This document shows positions 8,033-18,500 of a stretch of 64,000 bases of DNA, piece after piece. Position 1 is the first letter of the stretch. The number at the start of each line of letters is the position of its first letter. Under the pieces are notes generated by a model, which saw nothing but the letters and a program-made list of their open reading frames with translations, was not told the DNA's origin and did no database searches. A program made the translations under genes and the position numbers. Source of the DNA: XN24 sp047921395 (lineage in GTDB: Bacteria > Pseudomonadota > Gammaproteobacteria > Steroidobacterales > XN24); NCBI GenBank assembly GCA_047921395.1, contig JBLRWH010000003.1, positions 16,031 through 80,030 of the forward strand. Reading direction: 5' to 3'.

Positions 8033-9073
8033 TCAGCCGGCGGCTCCGGCGGCGACTCGGCAGGCGTAGCCCAGGCTGTCGGGCGTGTCCTCGACCGCGG
8101 TGATCCGCCCCTTGCCGACCTGCGACAGGAGCCTGTCGAGGCGGCGCATGACGTTGCTGATTTCCGCGCTGGTGAGCCCGAACTGCACGCGGTCGTCCGT
8201 CGTCCGGATGCCCCGACGATGATTCATGTTCTCGCCCGGCGCCACCGGGACGAGCAGCCCGTCCTCGATACGGAACTCCGCCAGCACACCGAGCGCCCGG
8301 TCGGCGTCCGCGCGCGTGATGCCCTTGAGCCGCTCGATCGTCGCGGCCGGCAGGCGGTCCATCTGCATGTTTTTCCACTGGTCGCCCCGGTCGCTGCTTT
8401 CACTGCCGAACGCCACGTCGTTGTCCACCGCGAACACGCGGGGGTCCTCGGGATGCCGGGAGATCAGCAGGTTGCCGATGTTGGCGTCCTTGTGCTCGAT
8501 GAGATGCGTGAGGACATTGAGATTGCCCCAGTGCCGCGCATAGCGGGGATCGGCGGCGAAGCGCTCCGCGTCCCAGGCGCCTGCATTGGTCACGTCGTCC
8601 AGCCAATAGGACAGCAGGAACAGGACAGAGGAGGTGCCGTGCAGCGTGGCCTCGCCATCCGTCCGCACGCGCCGGTACTCGTCCAGCGACACCGCGCGCA
8701 GCGCGACCGGCGGCACGAGGTATTCGCACTCGTCGAGAAATAACCGCTGCAGCTCGTAGGAGGCAAGCTCGTAGCGGGGCTCGTTGTTGAAGCCCTGCGC
8801 CTGGCGGCCCACGGGTTTCTACTTGGCCGTCAGCGGCGGCTTGCCCTCGGCGCCCGCCAGCACCACTCGCGCCGAGCGATGCCCGTCAATCTTCGGCCGG
8901 GCCTGCTCCGCCTCGAGCACCGTCAGTGGCCCGGCGAGGCGACTCTCGATGTAGGGCACCGGGAAGCCGATGCTGTTGGCCGTCTCTTCAGCGAACGACG
9001 GCGCCGCGAGCGCGAGGCAGGCGGCGGCCAGCGCGCCGAGCGCCGGCCGAAATCGGTTACTGCTGCAAGTCAT
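8033..9073 (-). pseudogene. Secreted kinase-like protein interrupted by one in-frame TAG
   Basis: Two pieces in the same reading frame, 9073-8819 (84 codons) and 8812-8033 (259 codons from a GTG), are separated only by TAG-AAA-CCC. Together they make a ~346-residue protein with a signal peptide (start ATG 9073, preceded by GGGGGGAA). The fold looks kinase-like: the interrupted stretch reads LTAK(stop)KP at the place expected for the ATP-binding lysine strand, a catalytic loop reads HKDANIGN, and a metal-binding motif VDNDVAFG follows. TGG to TAG would explain the break with a single base change. This may be a pseudogene, a sequencing error, or an amber codon that is read through. The assignment to a kinase fold is from motifs only. 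Confidence 0.7.
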
Positions 9074-9122
9074 GGCCTGTTCCCCCCGTGACATGATGAC
9101 GCTTCGACCCACTGGCTGATTC

Positions 9123-9488
9123 TTATTGGGCGTCCCGTTCGCGGAAGATCCGCAGCTGCTCGTTGAACGAGCCCACGACGAATTCCACCTCTTCGATCGC
9201 GGTGTTGTTCCTGAGCACCAGAAGTTGACGCAAGTCATTCTTGGTCGGCTCGTCGATCGACGGGTCTGCCAGCAGCGCCTTGACCTCGAGTTCGAAGCAG
9301 GTGGTAAAGGTGCGCACATCCTCGTCGAAGGCACGTACGGCCTTGTGCGCCTCGACCATTTCCTCGTAAGTTGCGGTGGACCCGTCGGGGATCGAATCGG
9401 GCGGCTCCGGATAAACGCACTCGGCATGGGCCGGGGCGGCGAGGAACAGGGTGATAAAGGCCATCGACAGCGCCAGGCGTGAGTACAT
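9123..9488 (-). CDS. Small secreted protein of unknown function
   Basis: A 121-residue protein with a clear signal peptide (hydrophobic core ALSMAFITLFLAAPAHA, cleavage after AHA). The mature part begins ECVYPEPP and is acidic and helical, with two cysteines (one near the mature N-terminus, one in FTTCFE) that could form a disulfide. I do not recognise the family. The ATG at 9488 puts the signal peptide at the N-terminus; longer in-frame starts do not. It lies upstream of the broken kinase-like gene on the same strand, 49 bases away, so the two may share a transcript. Confidence 0.65.
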   Translation of the reverse strand: MYSRLALSMAFITLFLAAPAHAECVYPEPPDSIPDGSTATYEEMVEAHKAVRAFDEDVRTFTTCFELEVKALLADPSIDEPTKNDLRQLLVLRNNTAIEEVEFVVGSFNEQLRIFRERDAQ

Positions 9489-9638
9489 AGTGGGCTCCGT
9501 GGGAATCGAATCCGGTGAAACTACCCCGAAATGAGACCGGATGGCGCCCCGCGGGTCAAGCGACACGAACCAAGGCGGGCGGAAGCCGTCTAATATGAAT
9601 AACGCAATCCCGCTGCAAGGTCGTTTACCGGAGGCACC

Positions 9639-10196
9639 ATGAAAGCCTTATGCTCATTAGCCGCGGCGCTCGTCCTGGGCGCAGCCGCCATACCGGCGCA
9701 GGCGTTCGAGGCGGAGTTCGACGCCGCCCCGCCGCAGGCGATCGCCCTGGGCGAGATTTCCGTCGGCCCGGCCCTGGCGGCCAAGGCGGACGAATACGGC
9801 GGGCGGGATCTCGAGCAGCTCGTCGAGAGGATGCGCGGTGAGCTCGAGCGCGAGCTGGCGCGGATCGGGCGGCTTGCCGGTCCGGAGGCCGGCGCGGCCG
9901 TGCTGAACGTGGTGATCGACGACGCCACGCCGAACCGGCCCACCATGCAGCAACAGGCGTCCGTGACGAGGTCGCTGGACCCGCGCAGCGTGTTCGTGGG
10001 CGGTGCGAAGGTGTCCGCAACCCTCCTGGATTCGGGGGGCGCAACGCTGGGGCGCTTCGCCTATGCCTGGCAGACAACGCCCGATATCCGCCAGTCGGAG
10101 TTCGCCACGACCTGGACCGACGCGCACCGCACTCTGGACCGCTTCGCCACGCGCCTGGCGGACGCGATCGCTGCCGAGAGCGATTCGGGCCGCTGA
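9639..10196 (+). CDS. Exported protein of unknown function
   Basis: A 185-residue protein with a standard signal peptide (MKALCSLAAALVLGAAAIPAQA). The mature part is an alpha/beta domain with a helix rich in E and R near residues 55-78 and a strand segment VLNVVIDDATPNRP. The end (RTLDRFATRLADAI) resembles periplasmic proteins and lipoproteins that carry a C-terminal amphipathic helix. I cannot name the family with certainty. The start ATG follows a GGAGG ribosome-binding site (ACCGGAGGCACC). The gene stands alone and converges on the methyltransferase at 10223. Confidence 0.65.
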   Translation: MKALCSLAAALVLGAAAIPAQAFEAEFDAAPPQAIALGEISVGPALAAKADEYGGRDLEQLVERMRGELERELARIGRLAGPEAGAAVLNVVIDDATPNRPTMQQQASVTRSLDPRSVFVGGAKVSATLLDSGGATLGRFAYAWQTTPDIRQSEFATTWTDAHRTLDRFATRLADAIAAESDSGR

Positions 10197-10222
10197 CGGG
10201 CGGGCGCAAACCCGCCGGTCGA

Positions 10223-11203
10223 TCAGCAGCGCCGGAGCGTGAGCCGCCAGCCCACCAGGTTCGCGCCGGCATGCAGCTGCGCGACGCGCTCGATGACCTC
10301 GAACCCGGTCTCGCCGGCCAGGGTCTCGATGGCCGCCATGTCGCGCTCCCGCTGCGAGCGGTCCACGAGGTCGTGCAGCCGCCGCACGGACGCGCGCAAC
10401 TCGCCCTCCACGCGCGTGATTTCGCGTTCCAGCGCCGTGGCGTTGAGCTGGCTGCGCAGGTGAAGGAGTTTCTGGACGGCATCCAGGGTCACGCCGATGA
10501 TCAGCTGCGCGCCGGGCTCCCGCAGTCCTTCCCGCAGGAACTCCGCGGCGGTGTTGAGCTCCGCCCACGTATTGCGCGCCGCCTGCCGGGACTTGCGCTC
10601 CGCCTCGATGTGGCGCCGGAGGAGGCGGTAGATCTTGGTTTCCCTGAGCACCCGGTCTGCATGGCGCAGGGAGCGGGTGGCATTCTGGACGAGCAGAGAG
10701 TCCTTGTGATGGACGATGAAGCGGGCCCGCCCGGCGGGCTTGAGCACCCGGTGAATCTCCGCCAGCGTATCGTCGATGTGCGTGTACTCGAGCGCGTAAT
10801 GGCCGCTGACCGCGTCGAAGGTGCCCGGCTCGAACGGCAATTCCTCCGCCGCGACGCCCGGGTGAAACCGGATGCCCGCAAGCCGCTCGGCGCCGCCGGG
10901 CAGGTTGCGCGCGGGATCGATCCGGGCCAGGTCGGCGCCGTGAATTTCGTAGTCGCGCCCGAGCTCGAGCGCGGTCTCGCGCGCGATCAGCGCCACCACG
11001 CCGTTGCCGGTGCCGATGTCGAGTATCCTCGCCCCATCGGGCAGGTCGGTGAAGAACTCGACCCAGGCATCGCGCAACTCGAGGTCGTAGCCACCCTCCT
11101 CACTCGTGGGGCAGGTGGCGAGGGCGCCGCCGCGGTAGTAAGTTTCCCAGTGTTCGAGGCTCAAGCCGCTAATTCCTTTGAAGTTGGCGCGACACATTAT
11201 CAT
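10223..11203 (-). CDS. Class I SAM-dependent methyltransferase with C-terminal coiled coil
   Basis: The N-terminal ~200 residues form a Rossmann-like methyltransferase of the Methyltransf_11 type. Motif I is ILDIGTGNGVVAL (residues ~60-72), an acidic strand-2 end is seen in IHGADLARID, and motif IV/V residues are in FDAVSGHYALEYTH and IHRVLKPAGRARF. The remaining ~130 residues are highly charged helices, probably a coiled coil, ending in a short beta segment (NLVGWRLTLRR). The substrate is unknown. Two in-frame ATGs (11203, 11197) are possible starts. It sits between small exported proteins, near the TPR-sulfotransferase/oxygenase genes, which suggests but does not prove a shared pathway. Confidence 0.8.
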   Translation of the reverse strand: MIMCRANFKGISGLSLEHWETYYRGGALATCPTSEEGGYDLELRDAWVEFFTDLPDGARILDIGTGNGVVALIARETALELGRDYEIHGADLARIDPARNLPGGAERLAGIRFHPGVAAEELPFEPGTFDAVSGHYALEYTHIDDTLAEIHRVLKPAGRARFIVHHKDSLLVQNATRSLRHADRVLRETKIYRLLRRHIEAERKSRQAARNTWAELNTAAEFLREGLREPGAQLIIGVTLDAVQKLLHLRSQLNATALEREITRVEGELRASVRRLHDLVDRSQRERDMAAIETLAGETGFEVIERVAQLHAGANLVGWRLTLRRC

Positions 11204-11299
11204 GGCTGGCGCGCCCGCAGAGGAGTCTTGCGACGCGCGCCGACGCGCCGGTATTATCCCGCGCCCTGCTTTTCCCGCGGTTTCATGGGGGGTTGACGA

Positions 11300-11851
11300 G
11301 TGTTACAGGCCCGATTGCACGGTCTTTCCCTGGCGGTCCTGCTGATCGCGATCGCTTCATCCGCGGCCGGCGCCGGCGACCCCAGCCACCCCTGCGCCGC
11401 GGTCGATGATGCGACAGAGCGGCTGGCCTGTTACGACCGGGCGTTTCCGCGCCCTGCCGAAGCCGCCGCTGCGGCGGCGTCCGAAGCCGCCCACGTGGTC
11501 CAGCAGGCGCCCGGCCGAGCCGTCGAGCGGGCGCCGGAGCCGAAGGCCGCCGCCGCGACGGAGACGGCGGAGGAGTTCGGGCTGAGCCTTACGCAGCTGC
11601 AGGCCCGCGATCCGGAGCGCGTCAGCACGCGTATCGAGCGCATCGAGGCGACGGTGACGGAAGTGGGCTACCGGCCGAGCGGCGAAAGAGTCATCACGCT
11701 GGACAACGGCCAGGTGTGGCTGCAGACCGAGGTCACGGTGCGCGGTCCGCTCAGGGCCGGGGACGCGGTGGCCATCCGCAGGGCGGCCCTCGGCTCGTTC
11801 CAGCTCGTCACCCCGGGGCGGGTCGCGCTCCGGGTGCGGCGGATCGAATAG
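11300..11851 (+). CDS. Exported protein with a TagO-like cysteine motif
   Basis: A 183-residue protein with a signal peptide (hydrophobic LSLAVLLIAIASSAAGA). Next comes the motif HPCAAVDDATERLACYDRAF, found at the N-terminus of many exported proteobacterial proteins, including TagO-type type VI secretion accessories. An Ala/Glu-rich linker (residues ~55-90) leads to a small beta-rich C-terminal domain ending RVALRVRRIE. No type VI secretion genes are nearby, so a TagO role is unlikely. The start is GTG at 11300. The TPR-oxygenase gene follows after 10 bases, so they are probably co-transcribed. Confidence 0.65.
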   Translation: MLQARLHGLSLAVLLIAIASSAAGAGDPSHPCAAVDDATERLACYDRAFPRPAEAAAAAASEAAHVVQQAPGRAVERAPEPKAAAATETAEEFGLSLTQLQARDPERVSTRIERIEATVTEVGYRPSGERVITLDNGQVWLQTEVTVRGPLRAGDAVAIRRAALGSFQLVTPGRVALRVRRIE

Positions 11852-11861
11852 CAAGGCCAGC

Positions 11862-13715
11862 ATGTCCAGAGCCCCGCAAGCCCTGACCGCCCAGCAGGCG
11901 GCACGCCTCGAGCAGGCCATCCGCTTGCTGCAGGGGGGCGGCACCGCGCAGGCGCTGGCTGTCGCGCAGGCCATCGCCGCGGAGGTGCCAGGCGCGCCCG
12001 ACGCCCGGCATGCCCTGGCGCTCTGCCTGGGTGCGGCCGGCGAGCGGGGTGCCGCCCAGCTGGCCTTCTTGCGTGCGCTGGAACTCGCACCGGAGCACCC
12101 CCTGGTACTCGGCAACTACGGCAAGTTCCTGCAGCAGGGCGGCCGGCCCGGCGAGGCGCTGGCGGTGCTCGAGCGGGCCGCCCGCGCGGCGCCGAAGTCT
12201 GCCCCCGCGTGGACCGAGTACGGCATCGCCGCGCTGAAGGAGGGCGAGCCGGCCCGCGCGATCGATGCGCTGGAGAAGGCGCTCGGCCTGCGTCCGGAGA
12301 CGGTGCGGGCCTGGCATGCCCTGGGCAGCGCGCGCCGCGCCGCGGGCGACCTGGAGGGCGCCGAGGCGGCGTTCCGGCGCGCCGTCGCGCTTGCGCCGGG
12401 CAGCGGGCGCGCCTGGGTCAATCTCGGCGTCGTGCTGAGACTGCTCGGCCGGCCGGCGGACTCGCTGCCCTGCCTGGCGGAGGCCCGCAAGGCAGGCTAT
12501 ACGGGGCCCGAACTCGCCGACGCGGAGGCCGGAGCGCTCGTTGACGTCGGCCAGTTCGAGGTGGCGGTGGAAAAGGCGCGGGCGTTGACGCGGGAGTTTC
12601 CGCATTACATCCCCGGGCAGATCATGCTGGTCCACCTGCTGTGGGAGCACGGCGCCGCTCTGGCGCCCGGCGAGGACCCGCTGGCGCTGATGCGGGCCGC
12701 CGTGAACGACCAGCCGGACCATCAACAGCTGCAGATGGCCTACGCGGGCCTGCTGCTCGAGACGCGGCAACTCGAGGAAGCCCTGGCGCGCATCCGGGCC
12801 CTGCGCGCGCGCGACACACACCCGCTACTGGTCGCGCTGGAGGCCAATGCCCTCGAGCTGCTCGACCGCACGGACGAGGCCGGGGTGCTCTACGAGCAGG
12901 CGCACAGGGTGCTCGGCAGCAGCGACCCCTCGTTCCTGAATGACTACACGAGGCACCTGCTGAAGGCGGGCAAGTGGGACGCCGCCGCGCTGCGTGCGAC
13001 CGAGGCGACCCGGATCGTACCGCACAACCAGGAAGCATGGGCCTACCTCAGCACCGCGTGGCGGCTGCTCGGCGATCCGCGCGAGTACTGGCTGTGCGAT
13101 TACGAGCGACTGATCGAGCTCGTGGAGGTCCAGTCCCCGCCCGGGTTCGGCGGCACGGAGGCGTTCCTGGCGGCGCTCGAGGCCACGCTGGACCCGCTGC
13201 ACCAGGCGCGCCGCGAGCCGATCCACCAGAGCCTCCGGGGCGGTTCGCAGACCCCCGGCAAGCTGTTCGGCCGGCCGGACCCGGTGATCGCCGCGACCGG
13301 GGCCGCGTTGCTGCAGGCGATCGAGCGCCGCCTGGCCTCGCTGCCCGCGACCGCGGACCATCCTTTCCTGCAGCGCAATGCCGGCACCGTGCGCTTTTCC
13401 GGCTCCTGGTCGGTCAAGCTCTGGTCATCCGGAAACCACGTAAACCACATCCATCCCGAGGGCTGGATGAGCTCGGCGTTCTACGTCTCGTTGCCGCCCT
13501 CAGTCCGCAGCCAGTCCGGCGACGACGTCGCGGGCTGCATCCAGTTCGGCCAGCCGCCGGTCGAGCTCGGCCTGGAACTGCCGCCCCGGCGCATCATCCG
13601 CCCGGAGGTCGGCCATCTCGCGCTGTTCCCGTCTTACATGTGGCACGGCACGGTGCCGTTCGAGGACGAGTCGCCGCGCATCACCGTCGCCTTCGACATG
13701 ACGCCGCCGGCCTGA
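11862..13715 (+). CDS. TPR protein with C-terminal 2OG-Fe(II) oxygenase-like domain
   Basis: A 617-residue protein. Residues ~10-400 are TPR repeats. The last ~150 residues match the putative 2OG-Fe(II) oxygenase family PF13759: SWSVKLWSSGNHVNHIHPEGW gives the first iron ligand (the HIHP histidine), LFPSYMWHGTVP the second histidine, and PRITVAFDM the arginine that would bind 2-oxoglutarate. Such enzymes hydroxylate peptides or small molecules; no member close to this is characterised as far as I know. The gene ends 4 bases from the convergent TPR-sulfotransferase. The shared TPR architecture with two sulfotransferases suggests a common substrate type. Confidence 0.82.
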   Translation: MSRAPQALTAQQAARLEQAIRLLQGGGTAQALAVAQAIAAEVPGAPDARHALALCLGAAGERGAAQLAFLRALELAPEHPLVLGNYGKFLQQGGRPGEALAVLERAARAAPKSAPAWTEYGIAALKEGEPARAIDALEKALGLRPETVRAWHALGSARRAAGDLEGAEAAFRRAVALAPGSGRAWVNLGVVLRLLGRPADSLPCLAEARKAGYTGPELADAEAGALVDVGQFEVAVEKARALTREFPHYIPGQIMLVHLLWEHGAALAPGEDPLALMRAAVNDQPDHQQLQMAYAGLLLETRQLEEALARIRALRARDTHPLLVALEANALELLDRTDEAGVLYEQAHRVLGSSDPSFLNDYTRHLLKAGKWDAAALRATEATRIVPHNQEAWAYLSTAWRLLGDPREYWLCDYERLIELVEVQSPPGFGGTEAFLAALEATLDPLHQARREPIHQSLRGGSQTPGKLFGRPDPVIAATGAALLQAIERRLASLPATADHPFLQRNAGTVRFSGSWSVKLWSSGNHVNHIHPEGWMSSAFYVSLPPSVRSQSGDDVAGCIQFGQPPVELGLELPPRRIIRPEVGHLALFPSYMWHGTVPFEDESPRITVAFDMTPPA

Positions 13716-13719
13716 CAGG

Positions 13720-15249
13720 TCAGTCCAGGCTGGCATCCTGGACGCCGGCGTCCCGCAGGGCCGCGGCGAGGGGTGCGAGGTGCGCCGCATAGTGGCGCCA
13801 GCGCCCCGAGGCCTCGCCGTACAGCGGGCGGCGCACCTGCCAGTAGCTGGCCGTCTTGACCGTGTTTTCCAGCAGGTGAAAGTCGAGGCAGCGCGCGTCG
13901 AACTCCAGCCCCAGGAACGCCAGCACCCGTTCCAGCGCGGGGCGCGGTTCGCGCACGAAGGCGTCGTAGTCAAACTCGAGGATGCTGTCGGCGTATATGC
14001 CCTGCCAGTGGGCCATCAGGCGGCGGTACTGGCCGAAATAGTGGCCGATGTCCGCGAGGTCGCTGGAGTAGGGCATGGCCCGCTGGTCGAGATGCTGCAT
14101 GAAGATCGAGAAGCCGTTGTCGAGCGGGTGACGCACGGTGTGGATGATCTTCGCGTCCGGGAAGAGCCGCTTGATCAGCCCGATGAGCAGGAAGTTGTCG
14201 GGACGCTTGTCGGTGATCAACCTGCCCGACAGCTCTGCCTCCGGGAATAGCCGCGCCAGATGCGCGCGGTAGTCCTCGGCCAGCGCCGCCAGGCGTCGCG
14301 CATCAAGCGCCCTCGTGGCCGCGGGAAAAGGAGACAGGGGACCGCGCACCAGGCGCGGCAGGAAGTCGATTTCTCCGCCCGGGGTGACGCCGGGATGGGC
14401 GGCCAATGCCTGCTCCAGCAACGTCGAGCCGGAGCGGAACATGCCGCAGATGAACACCGGGGCCGGACCGTCGCGCGCGGCGTCGCCACCGCCTGCCGGG
14501 GCGCCCCCGGGGAAGGCCGCGATGAGGGCGTCGGTGAGCCGCCGCGTGCGCTGCCGTGAATAGGACGGCCCCGTCTGCCGGGCCTGCCGGTTGGCCGCCT
14601 CGAAGGCGGCGAAGGCGCGGTCGTGGAGTCCGAGCGAGTCGAATGCCCGGCCGAGGGCAAAGCCGAGGTTCGCGCGCGTGTGCCGGGCCAGCGCCACGTT
14701 GTCGGCGGCGCGCCCAAGCTGTTCCAGCAGCGGATCGTCCTTACTTTCCGGGGGCCTCAGCTGCGCGATCCGGGACAGCGCCTCGCCGCGCAGCGCCTCG
14801 CTGCGATCGTCGCGCGGGCCGTGCTCGATGGCAAGAATCCGCTCGTAGGTCGCGAGCGCTTCTTCGCGCAGGCCACGCTCCTCCGCCAGGTTGCCGAGGT
14901 TCAGCAGCGCGGGCAGGTAGTCCGGGTTGATGATTAACGCAGCGCGTAACTCGCGCTCCGCCGACGCGTCCTGGCGCAGGTGGTCGGCATAGATCACCGC
15001 GCGGTTGAGGTGCACTTCTTCCGGGTCGCGCACGCCGCGCGCCAGGGCCTCGCCGTACGCGGCCAGGGCCTCGTCGTAGTGGCCCCGGGACTTCAGCAGG
15101 TAGCCGAGGTCGTACCAGCAATCGGTCAGGCCGGGCTGCAGGGCAAGCAGGCGCCGATAGCTCTCGATCGCTTCCGCGTGGCGGCCCTGCCGATGCAATG
15201 CCGCCGCCTGGCGCTGGAGATTCTCGGCCTGCTCGTTCATGAAGGGCAT
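13720..15249 (-). CDS. TPR-containing sulfotransferase
   Basis: A 509-residue protein with about four TPR units (residues ~5-170) followed by a sulfotransferase domain. The PAPS-binding loop is intact: VFICGMFRSGSTLLEQ near residues 267-282, followed by the GGEIDF motif. The 3'-phosphate-binding region reads KIIHTVRHPLDNGFS, and DIGHYFGQYRRLMAHW and the C-terminal SYWQVRRPLY segments match known TPR-sulfotransferases. It should be active, unlike the homologue at 5281-7191. The substrate is unknown; related eukaryotic and bacterial enzymes sulfate tyrosine or other hydroxyls. Two ATGs (15249, 15240) could start it. Confidence 0.88.
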   Translation of the reverse strand: MPFMNEQAENLQRQAAALHRQGRHAEAIESYRRLLALQPGLTDCWYDLGYLLKSRGHYDEALAAYGEALARGVRDPEEVHLNRAVIYADHLRQDASAERELRAALIINPDYLPALLNLGNLAEERGLREEALATYERILAIEHGPRDDRSEALRGEALSRIAQLRPPESKDDPLLEQLGRAADNVALARHTRANLGFALGRAFDSLGLHDRAFAAFEAANRQARQTGPSYSRQRTRRLTDALIAAFPGGAPAGGGDAARDGPAPVFICGMFRSGSTLLEQALAAHPGVTPGGEIDFLPRLVRGPLSPFPAATRALDARRLAALAEDYRAHLARLFPEAELSGRLITDKRPDNFLLIGLIKRLFPDAKIIHTVRHPLDNGFSIFMQHLDQRAMPYSSDLADIGHYFGQYRRLMAHWQGIYADSILEFDYDAFVREPRPALERVLAFLGLEFDARCLDFHLLENTVKTASYWQVRRPLYGEASGRWRHYAAHLAPLAAALRDAGVQDASLD

Positions 15250-15317
15250 TGTTTGCGGTGCCCCGGGCCCCTGTCAAACAGGTTTCAGCAGGGCAAAAGA
15301 AGATTTTCGCAGGTCAG

Positions 15318-15474
15318 CGCGAATGCCGTGGAGTGAATGATCGCCCACCCACCATGACACCGACTGACAGGGCTTGCAGGATCCCGGAGCCCACCGAAAA
15401 ACCTGCCCTGTAACCCTGCTTGTCAATCTTCTCCGCACCTCTGCCTCTCTGCGTCTCCGCGCGAGGCGATTTTC
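15318..15474 (-). repeat. Dispersed repeat, copy A
   Basis: Read on the minus strand, this ~155-bp segment aligns along its whole length with 24430-24596 on the plus strand at roughly 80% identity by eye. The best-conserved core is CGCGGAGACGCAGAGAGGC and the GGTGTCATGG near the far end. It lies directly downstream of the TonB-receptor terminator and upstream of the TPR-sulfotransferase start. Small in-frame readings exist but differ between copies, so it is probably non-coding. Confidence 0.8.
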
Positions 15475-15494
15475 GCGGCAAAGTGCGATGAAGC

Positions 15495-15524
15495 AAAAAA
15501 AGCGGCGGGCCGAAGCCCGCCGCT
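15495..15524 (-). terminator. Rho-independent terminator of the TonB-dependent receptor
   Basis: A perfect 10-bp stem AGCGGCGGGC/GCCCGCCGCT with a 4-base loop (TTCG on the transcribed strand) is followed on the minus strand by a run of seven T residues. It lies 37 bases beyond the receptor stop codon. Confidence 0.9.
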
Positions 15525-15561
15525 CTCAAGCACCCAGGGAGTGCTTTACCGGTCCGAGGTC

Positions 15562-18500
15562 TTAGAACCTCACGACGACATTCGCGAACATGAAACGACC
15601 CAGCTGGTCATAGCCGCCCGGCGCATTGGCGTTGAGCGCCAGCGTCGAACCGACCATCGGGGGTTCCTTGTCGAAAATGTTGTTGACGCCCACAGTCAGG
15701 TTGACCTGCTCCATGATGTCGAAGGAACCGGACAGATCGAAGTAGCTGTACGACGGCAGCGCGCCGCCCTTGCCCACCAGGATCTGGTCGGTCGTCCCCG
15801 GAGTACCGTTCTGGTTCTTGTAGTCCATCGAATCGATGTAGCGCCACCGCAGGGAGGCCGTGTACCAGTCACGCGAGAAGCTGGTACGCGCCGTGTGACG
15901 CCAATCCGGAGTCTGGCAGGCGATGTTGATGACGCCGGCGCAGTCGTAGGTCGCGTCCGGGTTGACGCCCGGCAACGGTTCCACTTCCTGCTCCAGGGCA
16001 TAAGCGCCCACCAGCGACGAGCTCAACGTACCGCCGAACAGGTCCATCCGATACTGCACGACCAGGTCGAGGCCGCTCCAGTTCAGGTTGCCGAAGTTGG
16101 CGTTCAGGTTCTCCACGAACCCCGAGGTCTCGAGGCTGGAGCCAATCCAGAGGTCGCCATTCGCGCTACGGTTGACCTTTTCGCACAGGAACGGGTCGCC
16201 CGTCAGGCCGCAGAAACGCAGTATCGTGTTGGCGCCGATCGAGCCGATGCGGTCCGAGATCTCGATCTGGAAGTAATCCACGCTGACCTGCAGGCCGTCG
16301 ATCGGGGTCGCCACGAAGCCGAACGTGATGGTATCGGCTTCTTCCGGGTCCAGGTCCGGGTTACCACCGGAGAACTGGTTGTACTGCGATGCCGGGCTTG
16401 TGGAGATGCTGCCGTAGTCATTCGCGCTCACGCCGGTGTTGGCGCACTGCGCGGCGGTAAACTCCGGGGTGTCACCCGCGCACGGATCCGACCCGCTCCA
16501 GAGGGAGAGCTGCTGCTGGGCGAACAGTTCGCCGACGTTCGGCGCCCGGATGGCGCGGTTGAAACCACCGCGGAACCGGACGTAGTCCGTCACCTGCGCG
16601 GAGAAGCCGATCTTGTAGGAGTCGACGCCGCCGGAGGTGCTGTAGTCCGAATAGCGGTAGCCGAGGTCCGCAGAAAGGTTCTGCAGGATATCGCCGCCCG
16701 AATACAGCGGGACGCCCAGCTCGAAGTAGCCTTCCGTCACGTCAAACGAGCCGTCGATCGGCGGGCGCGGGCCGCCCAGGCCGGCAAAGTCGCCGGTCGC
16801 CATGAGTTCGCTCGAGGTGATCTGGAACTCGTCCTTGCCGTAGTTGAAACCCGCCACCAGCGAGACCGGGTCGCTTGCCGTGGGGAACGTGAACGGCGTG
16901 GTGCCCGTGACGTAACCGTTGAACGAAGTGTACGAGGTCGCGCCCTTGCGGATGCCGACGCCCTGCAGGGCCGCGGCGGCCTCGGCCGTCACCGACTGGT
17001 ATTCCCACACGTTGTAGGGGATACACCCGTTGAAGGACCCTTCCGGGCATCCCAGCAGCGCGTCGCCGATGCGCGAAGTCACGAAGTCATTGACGTTGGC
17101 TTCAGCCGAACTGTTGCGGGAATACAGGTAGGCAACGTTGTAGTCCCAGCTCTGGTTGATCGCGCCTTCCACGCCCGTCACGATGCGGAACGTGTTGCTC
17201 TCGATCTCCGAGATACGCGGGCCGCCTTCGACGTTGCGCTTGCCGACGTAAAGGAAGAGCGGCTGGGTCGGGTCGACCGAGACGTCGACCAGCGGACGCT
17301 CGCTAACGGGAATGGGGTCGCCATTCTCGTCCACCGAGGCGCCATAGCGGATCTGCGTGTTCAGGTCGGCGCACGCGCTGCCGAGCAGCGAGTCGGTGCA
17401 GTCGAGCTCGAGCTCGTTCACGAAGAACGTGCCGCTCTCGGCGATCTGCACGGACGTGTTGGTGTTGGCGAACATCGTCTCGAGGTACGGGCGGAAGTGC
17501 TCATTGACTTCATACTTCACCGACGACCCGAACGTATAGCGCTCATCCGGGCGCTGGTAATGATTGATCGGGGCGTAGTTGTACGGAGGAGGTGAGCCAA
17601 CGGCCCAGCCGCCATCCGGGAGCACTCGGGCACCGCCGAACAGCGTCTGCTGGACCGGGTTGCCGTTACCGTCGAGGAAGATGGTGCCATCCGGGTTCAA
17701 CCTCGGCAGCGGATTGCCCTCGGCATCGAGCAGCGACCGGTCGATCAGGAAGTTCGGCTCGACCGAGGTGCCGGAGCCACCGCAGGCGGTACCGGCCGCG
17801 TTCAGCGCGCAGGACGAGTAATCACGCGCGCCCTGGCGCAGCTCGCGGTTCTTGCGCCACGTGGCGTAGGCCATCGCGTGGCCCTTACCGTCGGCGAAGG
17901 CCGAACCCATCGCTACGTCGACGTTGTACGCACGACCGTCCGGACCGCGATTGCCGTCGGGGAAACTGAAGTTTCGGGCTTCCATCAGCGGACGCAGGCG
18001 CGAGTTGTCGTTGTCGTGCTGGTAGCCCGACGCGCCGAAGCCGACGCTGACGCCCTCGAAATCGGTATCGAGGATGAAGTTCACGACACCGGCCATGGCG
18101 TCCGAACCGTACACGGCCGAGGCGCCGCCGGTCAGGACCTCGACGCGCTTCACGAGCGCGGCAGGGATCTGGTTCAGGTCACGTGATTGGCCACGAATAC
18201 CGCCCGGCGGGAGGCGCTGGCCGTTGACCAGGACCAGGGTGCGCTGGGAGCCGAGGCCACGCAGGTCGGCGGTCGCAAAACCGGTCGTCGGGTTGACCGT
18301 GAAGGAGTCGAACGCCGGCGCGAGCTGCGGGAAGGTGTTCAGCAGGTCCTCGACGCGGGTCGTGCCGGAGAACTTGAACTCGTCCTGGCTGACAGTGGCC
18401 ACCGGGCTGGTGGCGATCAGGTTGGCGTCACGGATACGGGTACCGGTGACGACGATTTCTTCAAGAGGTTCCTGTGCGGCGAGAGCGCCGCCGTAAAGAC

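Noticed and set aside
11300..11851. Type VI secretion accessory TagO
   Set aside because: Only the cysteine motif matches; no other type VI secretion gene is in the window and the motif is common in unrelated exported proteins.
15541..17595. A 684-codon plus-strand open frame opposite the TonB receptor
   Set aside because: The minus strand encodes an unmistakable receptor with signal peptide, plug and barrel; the antisense frame has no recognisable domain.
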